A stretch of DNA of 64,000 bases, taken from assembly GCA_041912595.1 (NCBI GenBank), contig JAYRMR010000011.1, positions 1-64,000 of the forward strand, in the 5' to 3' direction. Within the stretch, counting starts at the first letter, position 1. Every line of letters begins with the position of its first letter. The notes beneath the pieces were generated by a model, which saw nothing but the letters and a program-made list of their open reading frames with translations, was not told the DNA's origin and did no database searches. Positions 56,818-64,000 of this stretch are shown here, piece after piece. The DNA comes from Roseateles_B sp041912595. GTDB taxonomy: Bacteria > Pseudomonadota > Gammaproteobacteria > Burkholderiales > Burkholderiaceae_C. A program made the translations under genes and the position numbers.

Positions 56818-58050
56818 TCAAACCAGCATCGAATCGATGACCTGGGCAATTTTACAAGTCGGGCTCAATCCCGCCATTTCGTCATCGGCCAAATTGGCCT
56901 CGGCCCACACAGCCCTGTTGGCCGCCGCATGCAGTAAGACGTCACCGAGTCCATCCGGGGACTGCACGCCAGTGGAGACACCCATCTGGCTGTAAGGCGC
57001 ATCCGACGTGAATATGGAGGCATCGACCGAGATCACTCTGCGGCCAGCCAGATAAGCCTCCAGGCCCACAGTGGAAGCAGTCACGACGACGATATCCACT
57101 GCATGCAGGAGTGCAGCCAAATCCTCGGTAACGGGGCTGAAGTGAACCCTCGCTTGGCCCTGCATGAAGTCGATGCGTTCGCTAGGGTGGTAGCGGACCA
57201 CCAGTTGAAAGCCGTCGTGCTGCGCAACGAATTGTCGCAATTCGGCCTCGATGCGCCGCGGCAGAGAGGGGTCGCCGTGCCGGTCGGCAAACGGGTGTCT
57301 TTCCGGCTCAATCTGGGAGGCCCACAGGATGACGACGTCTTCTTCAGGCCAGGAACGATCTCTCCGCAACTTGCGCCCTGCCTCCATTGCGCTGGCTGTC
57401 CGGAGACGCTGGAACGCTGGGTTTCCCGTCACAACCACCTCGTCGGCTCGACGTCCGTGAGCGAGAAACATGTCCCGCACCTGATCATTTAAGACACATA
57501 TGCGTTGGGAATACCCCGGTTGCCCCACCCATTGCACTTCCTGAAGTCCAAAGATATCCACAGTGCACACCGCCGGTATGCCCAGACGCCCCGCCGCAAG
57601 AAGGGCTGCCTGCTCGCTACGGGGAGAGTTTGTTGCGACCACAAGGGCCGGGTTCAACTCCCTTAGCCATGATTCAAACAAGCCGACTGGCAAAAACGCT
57701 TGACGGCCTTGCGCCGCGTAGCGCTCTGCCGCTCCGACTTCGCCATGCATTCTGACCAACTCGCGGTAATTCAACCCAAGGTACGCCACCGTCTCCTCAG
57801 GAGATACAGGCCCTCCGGTCGGCAGTCCACGAGCAAGCTCGTTCCCATATTTCTGCACATCAGCATCACTTGCACCAGGGAGTTGCCGATAGCCGATGAA
57901 TGGAAGCTGAAGGCCATCCATATATTGCGCGGCCGTTGTCAACGCTAAAAACACGACAGACCGCCCGGCGGCAGCAAGATGCTTAGCCACCGGAGCCAAC
58001 ATTGCGACGTGACCACCGCCGTATGCCACGAACAATATTTCATTCGCCAC
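56818..58050 (-). CDS. putative GT-B glycosyltransferase
   Basis: The 410-residue protein shows a two-domain GT-B-like layout: FVAYGGGHVAMLAPVAKHLAAAGRSVVFLAL, a hinge region, then LVVATNSPRSEQAALLAAGRLGIPAVCTVDIFG, VVVTGNPAFQRLR, VVRYHPSERIDFMQGQARVHFS, and ASTVGLEAYLAGRRVISVDASIF near the C-terminus, as in nucleotide-sugar binding domains. I cannot name a CAZy family with confidence; a role in transferring the nonulosonate or another sugar is inferred from location. GTG 58050 is the start. The gene is separated from the amidotransferase by 26 bp. Confidence 0.65.
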   Translation of the reverse strand: MANEILFVAYGGGHVAMLAPVAKHLAAAGRSVVFLALTTAAQYMDGLQLPFIGYRQLPGASDADVQKYGNELARGLPTGGPVSPEETVAYLGLNYRELVRMHGEVGAAERYAAQGRQAFLPVGLFESWLRELNPALVVATNSPRSEQAALLAAGRLGIPAVCTVDIFGLQEVQWVGQPGYSQRICVLNDQVRDMFLAHGRRADEVVVTGNPAFQRLRTASAMEAGRKLRRDRSWPEEDVVILWASQIEPERHPFADRHGDPSLPRRIEAELRQFVAQHDGFQLVVRYHPSERIDFMQGQARVHFSPVTEDLAALLHAVDIVVVTASTVGLEAYLAGRRVISVDASIFTSDAPYSQMGVSTGVQSPDGLGDVLLHAAANRAVWAEANLADDEMAGLSPTCKIAQVIDSMLV

Positions 58051-58141
58051 CGTAAAGCCCCAAAAAAATGAACCCAGGAAGTATCACCCTCGCCCGGCGC
58101 CGATATCTTCGATAGTTATTCCGACGCCGACTCAGCCACGA

Positions 58142-59185
58142 TCACTCAGCTCGAAGTGCGAACGTCTTCCGCTTTACCAAGCGATTTCGAATATCTCCAG
58201 ACCAACCCAATGCCAGCCAAATCAGAGGAAAAAACATGGCCCACACACCGAGCCCTTCCATGAAAATACCGGGGAGGCAACAGAGCATCAAGCGACGAGC
58301 TCCTTCATTACCCGACCGGCGCATGATCGACATCAACTTGACGAAGAACAGCGAAAATATAGCCGAGTATGCAGCCGCACGCAGATACTGCCCTTCAACA
58401 ACGCTCACCCATAAAGTGCTTCTACTTAGGATGGCAACCAGAACATTATGTGAGGATGAGGAATATCCTTCGTACCCAACTTCACCACCGCCAAATCCAT
58501 GCAATTTATCAACCAGCGAAGCAAGGAATGACAGCATCAGCAATAGCAAAATAAGCCGTCGACTCCAATCTTGATCTACTCCATCGCGGCGGACTTGCGC
58601 GGCGGCGCCACGTCGAAAAAACAGAAGCAACAAAATCACAACCAGAACGGAGGCAGAGCTTAAGTTTGCAAACAGCGCCCCGACCCACAAGAACCATTTG
58701 GACTTTTCAACCCTCGCCAAATAGAGAATCACATAACCCACACTTATAGCGACCAACACACCACGACCGCTAACCAGCAAGGGCAAAAATAGCGCGAGCA
58801 GTACGCGATTGGATACATTCATTTGATGCCTGCCTCGCACGAGTGGCCACATGGCCAGCAGTAATACAGGCAAGGAAGCTTTTGGCCAAACTAACAGCTC
58901 TGGCCCCACAAATGGCATCACCCCAATCAGTCGTACAAAGTGCACACATACCAAAGGCGCGCGCCACATTTCATCCCACAGCGCTCCTCCGCCGAGTAGA
59001 GATGCCACGTAGAGGAGCTGCGATTGGAATCCATCTTCCAGCGCATCTGCGCGCGGCAAGAAGCCTCGGTACGCCCACAGCCCGAGGGACAGCACCAACG
59101 CTGAAATCAGCAGAGCCTTCCAGCCGCCATGCCGAGAGCGAGGCCCTTGCCTCCGGTATTTCCTAGCAATCAAAGGGAGCGCCAA
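58142..59185 (-). CDS. multi-pass membrane protein, candidate O-antigen/capsule polymerase (Wzy-like)
   Basis: The 347-residue protein has about nine hydrophobic segments (ALLISALVLSLGLWAY, LVCVHFVRLIGVMPFVG, VLLALFLPLLVSGRGVLVAISVGYVILYLARV, LILLLLMLSFLASLVDKLHG, AAAYSAIFSLFFVKLMSIM, MEGLGVWAMFFPLIWLALG). Wzy polymerases are very diverse, so the call rests on topology and on the place in a Wzx/Wzy-type operon with Wzz and a flippase. TTG 59185 is chosen because AAGGG lies 6 nt upstream (59196-59192); no ATG fits. Sequence here is visibly AT-richer than the flanks. Confidence 0.55.
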   Translation of the reverse strand: MALPLIARKYRRQGPRSRHGGWKALLISALVLSLGLWAYRGFLPRADALEDGFQSQLLYVASLLGGGALWDEMWRAPLVCVHFVRLIGVMPFVGPELLVWPKASLPVLLLAMWPLVRGRHQMNVSNRVLLALFLPLLVSGRGVLVAISVGYVILYLARVEKSKWFLWVGALFANLSSASVLVVILLLLFFRRGAAAQVRRDGVDQDWSRRLILLLLMLSFLASLVDKLHGFGGGEVGYEGYSSSSHNVLVAILSRSTLWVSVVEGQYLRAAAYSAIFSLFFVKLMSIMRRSGNEGARRLMLCCLPGIFMEGLGVWAMFFPLIWLALGWSGDIRNRLVKRKTFALRAE

Positions 59186-59191
59186 TTAATA

Positions 59192-59196
59192 CCCTT
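59192..59196 (-). promoter_or_regulatory. ribosome-binding site that sets a TTG start
   Basis: AAGGG on the minus strand is 6 nt upstream of TTG at 59185, supporting a TTG start for the polymerase-like gene where no ATG/GTG in frame is near. Confidence 0.55.
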
Positions 59197-59223
59197 CGCC
59201 AATGCAACGCCGACTGCGCGCAC

Positions 59224-60258
59224 TTACCATCCTGAATTCTTCAAACGCCGCTGCATTGGCTGCTCTGCATACTTATCTACTACGAGAGCCAGACCAGCGA
59301 CAACAGCAGCAAGGCCAATCACCGCGGGCAGCGATTCAAGTCGCCCTTTTGCGACAAAGTACACCAGAGGATGGAGCAAATATATCGGATAGCTTGCGCT
59401 GCCCAATATTGAGGCAAGCCCCCGAAGTCGGGCTGGCACATCAATATGTGCGCAGGCAGCCACAAAAAATAGCGAGAACATCGTCAACAACAGGCGGCGC
59501 CATCCTGTTACCAAGTCCAGCTCGGAGGCCCCGAGACTTCCCGCGATCAGAACAAAGGCGGCAATGACAGCCACAGCGACTGCCTTCGCCCCTGCTGCCT
59601 GTATCCGGCTCCCAGCCATGTGGCAAATCACAATGCCACCAATGAAGAAGACGGCATGGTTTGCTGGCGCAACGTAAGTGCGCCAGCCATCCGCTAGCGT
59701 TGGAAAGTGCTGCAGAGCAACTGCATACCAAACTGCCAGTAGGCCGCTGCCAGCCAGCATGATCCAGGCGCCCCGACCGAGCGCCATCACAACCGGGAAT
59801 ATGAGGTAGAAGACCAACTCGACACCAATACTCCACCCACCGATCACAGGAGTATTGGCAGGATCCACAAACCCAAACAATAAAGAGAAATTCAACAGGA
59901 GATCAAGAGGATTTGGCACCGCTTTTCCAAGGAGAAATTTCCCGGCAACCGACGCCACCGCCGTCAACATAAACAGCGGGGCTAGGCGGCCAATTCTTCT
60001 ACGGAAATATCCAATCAAAACGCCTGATTCAATTTTGGCACCGAATTTCCGGCCATAAGCGAATGCCAAACTGTAGCCACTCAACACAAAGAATATGGAC
60101 ACCCCATAGGTCCCCACCAAACCCAATACACCTTGCAGTTGCTTCCCTACATCCAACCCTACCCACAAGCAGTAGTGATAAATGCACACCCCAAGAGCAC
60201 AGACTCCTCGGAGAATATCCAAGGAGTGCAGTCGTCGATTACCAAAGCTGCCTGTCAT
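59224..60258 (-). CDS. acyltransferase 3 family membrane protein (OafA-like)
   Basis: The 344-residue protein has about ten transmembrane helices and the acyltransferase 3 landmarks: LHSLDILRGVCALGVCIYHYCL (R/H-containing first helix), FFVLSGYSLAFAYGRKFG (FVLSGY), YFRRRIGRLAPLF and GWSIGVELVFYLIFPV (W-S-I-G-V-E). Such proteins O-acetylate surface sugars; Legionella Lag-1, which acetylates legionaminic acid, is of this type, so O-acetylation of the nonulosonate is a plausible inference. ATG 60258 overlaps the asparagine-synthase-like stop by 4 nt (ATGA). The polymerase-like gene follows after a 38-bp gap. Confidence 0.86.
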   Translation of the reverse strand: MTGSFGNRRLHSLDILRGVCALGVCIYHYCLWVGLDVGKQLQGVLGLVGTYGVSIFFVLSGYSLAFAYGRKFGAKIESGVLIGYFRRRIGRLAPLFMLTAVASVAGKFLLGKAVPNPLDLLLNFSLLFGFVDPANTPVIGGWSIGVELVFYLIFPVVMALGRGAWIMLAGSGLLAVWYAVALQHFPTLADGWRTYVAPANHAVFFIGGIVICHMAGSRIQAAGAKAVAVAVIAAFVLIAGSLGASELDLVTGWRRLLLTMFSLFFVAACAHIDVPARLRGLASILGSASYPIYLLHPLVYFVAKGRLESLPAVIGLAAVVAGLALVVDKYAEQPMQRRLKNSGW

Positions 60259-62039
60259 CTTGCCGCCTGAGACTGCCCACCGGTCCAATGTGACATCGCA
60301 ATTGCAGCCCTAAGTTCGCGGGTGTAGTTTTGCTGGCCGGCAATATGAGACTCGGCCAGTTTTTCAAGCGCCCCGTTCGCGAAGAAACGGCCCATTGCGC
60401 TGTCGCTCCGGCAATGCTCACGCAGGTATTGCGCCTTTCCAGATCGGAACCACTCCCCCACCGGCACCGTGAACATCTGCTTGCGCCGATAAGCCAAGTT
60501 CTCGCCAATCAAGGGCGCCACCGCCTTCTTGTACAGGTATTTGGTCACCCCGTCCTTGAGCTTGAGCGAACCTGGCATGCGGAAGGCCAGTTCCATCATT
60601 CGGTAGTCGAGGAACGGCGTGCGAGCCTCCAGGGAGACGGCCATGCCCATGCGATCAGGCTTCACCAGGTTGTTGCCTGACAGGAGAAGCTGCATATCGA
60701 GGTACAGGGCCTGGTTGATGCGGTCCTGATGGGCAACTTCCTGGAAGTAGGGCCGCGCCACGTCGAAGGAGTCAACACGCGCCAGACGGCGGGCCAGGTC
60801 TTCGCCATAGAGCGCCTGCTTGCCAGCATGGGTGAAGAGCGAAATGCTGTCGAAATAGCGGCGCTGGAACTCGTCGTCGCTCCAGGTGCCGGCCTCGGGC
60901 TGGGCAAAGAAGCTCTTGTACTTGTCGTAGCCCGCAAAGAGCTCGTCACCGCCGTCGCCCGTCAGCACCACCTTGACATGCTTGGCGGCCAGCGCGGAAA
61001 CGCGGTAGGTGGGGAGAAAGGACACGTCACCATGCGGCTGGTCGCAGTGGTAGGTGGCCATGGGCCACAGGTCCAGCATGTCGGGGTCCACCTTCTCCAG
61101 CACGTGCTGCGTGCCGAAGCGGTCCGCTGCTTCCTGCGCAAAAACGGATTCGTCAAAGCGCGGGTCGTCAAAGCCGATGCAGAAGGTCTTCACCGGCTCG
61201 GACATGTGACGCGCCATCAAGCCGACGATGGTGCTGGAGTCCACGCCTCCCGACAGGAACGCACCAAAAGGCACGTCGCTGCGCAGACGAAGACGCACGG
61301 CGTCGTCGAGCACCGCATTGAACTCCTCGACCCAGTCGGCTTCGGTGCGGCCATGCTCGGGCGAGACCTCGGCCAGATTCCACCAGCGGCGGACACGGGT
61401 GCCAGCGGCGCTGACCTTTAGCAGATGCCCCGGCATCAAGTGCCGAATCCCCTGGTAAATCGTGTAGGGGGCCGGCACGTAGTTGAAGGTGAGGAAATGG
61501 TGCAGCGCCTCCTCGTCCATGCCCGGAGTGGGCATGCCGGCCTTCAGAACGGCCTTGATTTCGGAGCCGAAGGTCAGCTGCCGTCCGTCGTCATGGAGGT
61601 ACAGCGGCTTGACCCCAATGCGGTCACGCACCAGATAGAGCGCCTGCTCTCGTGCGTCGTAGATCGCAATGGCGAACATGCCGTTGAGCTTGTGGACAAA
61701 GTCGATGCCCTCCCGCTCATACAGGCGCAGCAGCACCTCGGTGTCGGAATGCGTGCGGCAGGGGTGGCCGGAGCGTGCCAGTTCCTGTGCCAGCTCCACG
61801 TGGTTGAAGATCTCCCCGTTTTGCACGACGACGATCTGGCCGTCGTCCGACACGAAAGGCTGATGCCCGCCGGCCAGGTCGATGATGGAGAGACGCTGAT
61901 TGCCCAGCCCAACACCCGGTGCAGTGAAGATGCCCTGGTCATCCGGACCGCGATGGCGAATGGACTCACCCATGGCGCGCAGCGTGTCGGCGGACAGGGA
62001 GCGTCCACCGCGATCAAAGTATCCAAAAATGCCGCACAC
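60255..62039 (-). CDS. asnB: glutamine-hydrolysing asparagine synthase-like amidotransferase
   Basis: The 594-residue protein has a class II glutaminase domain (MCGIFGYFDRGGR, with Cys2 nucleophile; RHRGPDDQG; QNGEIFNHVEL) and an ATP-pyrophosphatase synthetase domain (PFGAFLSGGVDSSTIVGLM, SGGVDS; LTGDGGDELFAGYDKYKSF). It may make asparagine, but in a sugar operon it more likely amidates a sugar acid, as such genes do in many O-antigen loci; sequence does not decide. GTG 62039 starts the MCGI motif, only 1 bp after the sugar transferase stop. It is coupled to the acyltransferase by a 4-bp overlap. Confidence 0.9.
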   Translation of the reverse strand: MCGIFGYFDRGGRSLSADTLRAMGESIRHRGPDDQGIFTAPGVGLGNQRLSIIDLAGGHQPFVSDDGQIVVVQNGEIFNHVELAQELARSGHPCRTHSDTEVLLRLYEREGIDFVHKLNGMFAIAIYDAREQALYLVRDRIGVKPLYLHDDGRQLTFGSEIKAVLKAGMPTPGMDEEALHHFLTFNYVPAPYTIYQGIRHLMPGHLLKVSAAGTRVRRWWNLAEVSPEHGRTEADWVEEFNAVLDDAVRLRLRSDVPFGAFLSGGVDSSTIVGLMARHMSEPVKTFCIGFDDPRFDESVFAQEAADRFGTQHVLEKVDPDMLDLWPMATYHCDQPHGDVSFLPTYRVSALAAKHVKVVLTGDGGDELFAGYDKYKSFFAQPEAGTWSDDEFQRRYFDSISLFTHAGKQALYGEDLARRLARVDSFDVARPYFQEVAHQDRINQALYLDMQLLLSGNNLVKPDRMGMAVSLEARTPFLDYRMMELAFRMPGSLKLKDGVTKYLYKKAVAPLIGENLAYRRKQMFTVPVGEWFRSGKAQYLREHCRSDSAMGRFFANGALEKLAESHIAGQQNYTRELRAAIAMSHWTGGQSQAAR

Positions 62040-62040
62040 C

Positions 62041-62595
62041 TTAGTTACCGCCCTTTCCGAGAACTTGCTTGAAGGTCAACGCGATGATTCGAAGGTCCAG
62101 CGCCAGTGACGCCTCGCGCGCGTAACGCAGATCCATTTGCTTGCGCTGCTCGACCGTCGCTTCCGAGCGCAAAGTCGCCTGCGCCAGGCCCGTGATGCCA
62201 GGCCGAACCCGATGCCGTGCTTCCCACTCCTCGGCGCTGTACAGACTCCGCTGTGCCGGCACGTCGGGGCGAGGCCCCACCAGACTCATATCACCCATCA
62301 GGACGTTGAGGAGCTGGGGCAGTTCGTCGATGCTGGTGCGTCGGATGAAGCGGCCGATGCGGGTGATGCGGGGATCGCCGTCTGCGGTGGAAAAGCCGCC
62401 CAGGCGTTCGGCGTTGAGCACCATGCTTCGGAACTTGTAGATGGAGAACTCGCGCCCCCCGCGTCCGACCCGGCGCTGCCGGAACAGCACGGGCCCGAAA
62501 TCTCCGGCATACACCGCCAGCGCCACCCCCAAGAGCAGGGGCGAGAGCAACAGCAGGGCCAGCAGGGAGGCAATGACGTCAAAAAGTCGTTTCAT
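62041..62595 (-). CDS. initiating phosphoglycosyltransferase, PglC/WcaJ-type
   Basis: The 184-residue monotopic membrane enzyme moves a sugar-1-phosphate from an NDP-sugar to undecaprenyl phosphate. It has the N-terminal re-entrant helix (RLFDVIASLLALLLLSPLLLGVALAVY), FRQRRVGRGGREFSIYKFRSM, the catalytic TSIDELPQLLNVLMGDMSLVGPRPD (Asp-Glu dyad) and RPGITGLAQ. Its short length is of the PglC class, whose donor is UDP-N,N'-diacetylbacillosamine, the very sugar the dehydratase, LegC-type and LegH-type enzymes of this operon produce. The 4-bp overlap (62592-62595) couples it to the flippase gene. Confidence 0.92.
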   Translation of the reverse strand: MKRLFDVIASLLALLLLSPLLLGVALAVYAGDFGPVLFRQRRVGRGGREFSIYKFRSMVLNAERLGGFSTADGDPRITRIGRFIRRTSIDELPQLLNVLMGDMSLVGPRPDVPAQRSLYSAEEWEARHRVRPGITGLAQATLRSEATVEQRKQMDLRYAREASLALDLRIIALTFKQVLGKGGN

Positions 62596-64000
62596 GAATC
62601 AAGTCTTTCCTGGCCGGAGGGGCTCAGCTGCAGTGCGCGAAGGCCCGCAGCCATCGCCAGTGCAAAGACACAAGCCGCCAACAACAGGCGGCCTAGAAGA
62701 AGTTGCATCGGGGAAGCACTCGCCAAAGCCTGGCGCAGCCAGGTGTCCGCCATCACGCCGAGAGCACACGGCAAGGACAGGGCGAGCAAGGGAGGCAGAA
62801 TTTTAGGTGCGCCTTGAGCCCCTTCCCCCATTCGGGGGATGCCCAATGCAAAGACCAGGAACAGCGCCAGAAGCAGCTGCACACCCGGCAACGCCCACAT
62901 CAAGGCCTGCGGCGACTTCAGCAGCAAGCCTGGCAGGCAAAGCAGCGGCAGCGCCAGCAATGCCCATAGCGTGCATCGCAGCACCGTGCCGGCACGCTGG
63001 CTCGCGTTCAGGGCGGCACTCAGGAGGCTGACCACGCCGACCCCGGGCACACTCAGCAAGGCGAGCTGCATCAACTGAGAAACCTGGTCCTGCTCCTGCC
63101 GCCCAAGACGTCCGTGGCCCAGCAGCAGGGAGACCAAGGCGTCTCCAAACTGCCAGCCACAGAGCAGCACCGCGAAGGAAATCACCAGGCTGCGTCGAAG
63201 ACTGTCCGCCAGCAACTTTCGGAAACCCGCCTCATCACCCTGCGCATGGCATTCACTCAGCCGCGGATACGCCACCGTCGCCAAGGTCGTGATGAGAATG
63301 CCCAAGGGCAGCTCCACCAGCTTGATTGCATAGTTGAAGGCAGCCAGCTGCCCCGACCCGAGCCAGGAGGCGCAGGCCCGGATCAGCACCGGCACCAGCA
63401 CCAGCAGTGAGGCGGAGGCCAGGCCAGCCGCGAAGCTGCGCATGAGGGCTCCGTCCAGCAGCCAGGGGAAGAACAGCCCCCGCCATGAAGCGGGCCCGAC
63501 GCGTGGATCATCGAGACGCCGAAGGCTGCCGGACAAGGCCAGCCATTGGCTGAGCCATCTCAGCAAGGCCCCGGCGGCGATGCCTACCCCCAGGAGCAGC
63601 AGGACGGCGGTCGGTGTCGCGCCACGGGCCAGCCCCACCAGCAGTGCTGCCATGACGCACAGATTGAAGATCAAGGTGCCGCAGCCCGCCACAAAAAAGC
63701 GGTCCCCCGCGTTCAGGGCGGCACTGCTGACTCCCGACAGCGCCGTCAGCGGCAACGCCACGGCCACGGTCGCCCACATCCAGACATCGGTCGGCATCGA
63801 GCTCAGCGCGACACCGGGCGCCAGGACGCCCAGCCAATTTGACGGCTGCCAGACAAAGGCCAGCGCCAACAGGCTGAACAGGACGGTCACAGCCAAGGAC
63901 GCCTGGGCGAACAGCCGGACTTGCTGGGAGGCGTCCCGCCCGCGCATCGCAGGGACCAGGGCCACACTCAGGCCGCCGGACAGCAGCAGATTGACCAGCA
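62592..64000 (-). CDS. MurJ/Wzx-type lipid-linked oligosaccharide flippase (partial at the window edge)
   Basis: The visible part, about 468 residues, has at least eleven hydrophobic segments and the MOP-superfamily pattern: NLLLSGGLSVALVPAMRGRDASQQVRLFAQASLAV at the visible start, SSAALNAGDRFFVAGCGTLIFN, AGLASASLLVLVPVLIRACASWLGSGQLAAFNYAIKLVELPLGILITTLATVAYPRLSE, which is the conserved MurJ/MviN middle. It should move undecaprenyl-linked units to the periplasm. The N-terminal coding part lies beyond 64000; a GTG at 63965 is inside the conserved motif and is not the start. Whether it handles lipid II or the O-unit is not decided, but the operon favours the latter. Confidence 0.87.
   Translation of the reverse strand, partial: LVNLLLSGGLSVALVPAMRGRDASQQVRLFAQASLAVTVLFSLLALAFVWQPSNWLGVLAPGVALSSMPTDVWMWATVAVALPLTALSGVSSAALNAGDRFFVAGCGTLIFNLCVMAALLVGLARGATPTAVLLLLGVGIAAGALLRWLSQWLALSGSLRRLDDPRVGPASWRGLFFPWLLDGALMRSFAAGLASASLLVLVPVLIRACASWLGSGQLAAFNYAIKLVELPLGILITTLATVAYPRLSECHAQGDEAGFRKLLADSLRRSLVISFAVLLCGWQFGDALVSLLLGHGRLGRQEQDQVSQLMQLALLSVPGVGVVSLLSAALNASQRAGTVLRCTLWALLALPLLCLPGLLLKSPQALMWALPGVQLLLALFLVFALGIPRMGEGAQGAPKILPPLLALSLPCALGVMADTWLRQALASASPMQLLLGRLLLAACVFALAMAAGLRALQLSPSGQERLDS

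Noticed and set aside
52984..58050. Pseudaminic acid rather than legionaminic acid pathway
   Set aside because: The dehydratase is the large membrane PglF/WbpM type and the epimerase is the GT-B NeuC/LegG type; the soluble inverting PseB and the PseG/PseH pair are not present. A sialic acid pathway is less likely because the dehydratase, aminotransferase and acetyltransferase would be unneeded.

Overview
The window is GC-rich chromosomal DNA from a betaproteobacterium, most likely a Burkholderiales member of the Roseateles/Rubrivivax/Leptothrix type. The evidence is the high GC with dense, short-gap operons, the SAH riboswitch in front of ahcY, the linkage dapF-DUF484-xerC behind two LpxL-type acyltransferases, a PEP-CTERM-tagged protease, and the overall mix of housekeeping genes. 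Species cannot be fixed from the sequence alone. No rRNA, tRNA or CRISPR array was found.

Left edge (1-1190): the glmS-proximal end of a Tn7-like transposon lies about 23 bp past the glmS stop codon, which is the classical attTn7 position. It has two tandem 20-bp TnsB-type sites and a TnsD/TniQ-family gene cut short by an IS3-family element whose transposase start is visible at the edge.

1191-12050: glmS, a divergent Lrp-type regulator with palindromic operator candidates, a secreted PEP-CTERM trypsin-like protease, an RlmI-type rRNA methyltransferase, a predicted outer-membrane barrel, and the chain lpxL-like x2 - dapF - DUF484 - xerC.

12051-20929: the methyl cycle (metK; SAH riboswitch-ahcY-tlyA-metF) is interleaved with a small signalling block (CheY, a CheX-domain protein, a receiver-GGDEF diguanylate cyclase) and a YcaQ-like protein.

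21068-33610: ompW, a FemAB/GNAT protein of the PEP-CTERM type, pepQ, two 5-formyl-THF cyclo-ligase paralogues, a TfoX-N protein, DUF2917 with a divergent LysR regulator, a soluble lytic transglycosylase, an NDUFA9-like NAD(P)-binding protein, a GST, a helical-repeat protein and purC.

33723-43964: central carbon genes fba, pyk, maeB and pgk, with a wHTH-HATPase-DUF4325 regulator, a Tat-type solute-binding protein and azlCD.

44049-64000: one long minus-strand surface-polysaccharide operon of 18 genes, most joined by 4-bp stop/start overlaps. It reads as a legionaminic-acid-type nonulosonate pathway: 4,6-dehydratase, CBS-fused aminotransferase, N-acetyltransferase, hydrolysing 2-epimerase, nonulosonate synthase, CMP-transferase. 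To this are added an amidation module (PP-loop N-acetyl-sugar amidotransferase with HisH/HisF-like ammonia supply, the HisF copy having Glu at catalytic position 130) and export/assembly genes (PglC-type phosphoglycosyltransferase, flippase, polymerase-like membrane protein, glycosyltransferase, O-acyltransferase, AsnB-like amidotransferase, Wzz). The predicted product is an acetamidino-legionaminic-acid-containing O-antigen or capsule. The most unusual parts are the CBS-aminotransferase fusion and the dedicated, catalytically altered HisF.
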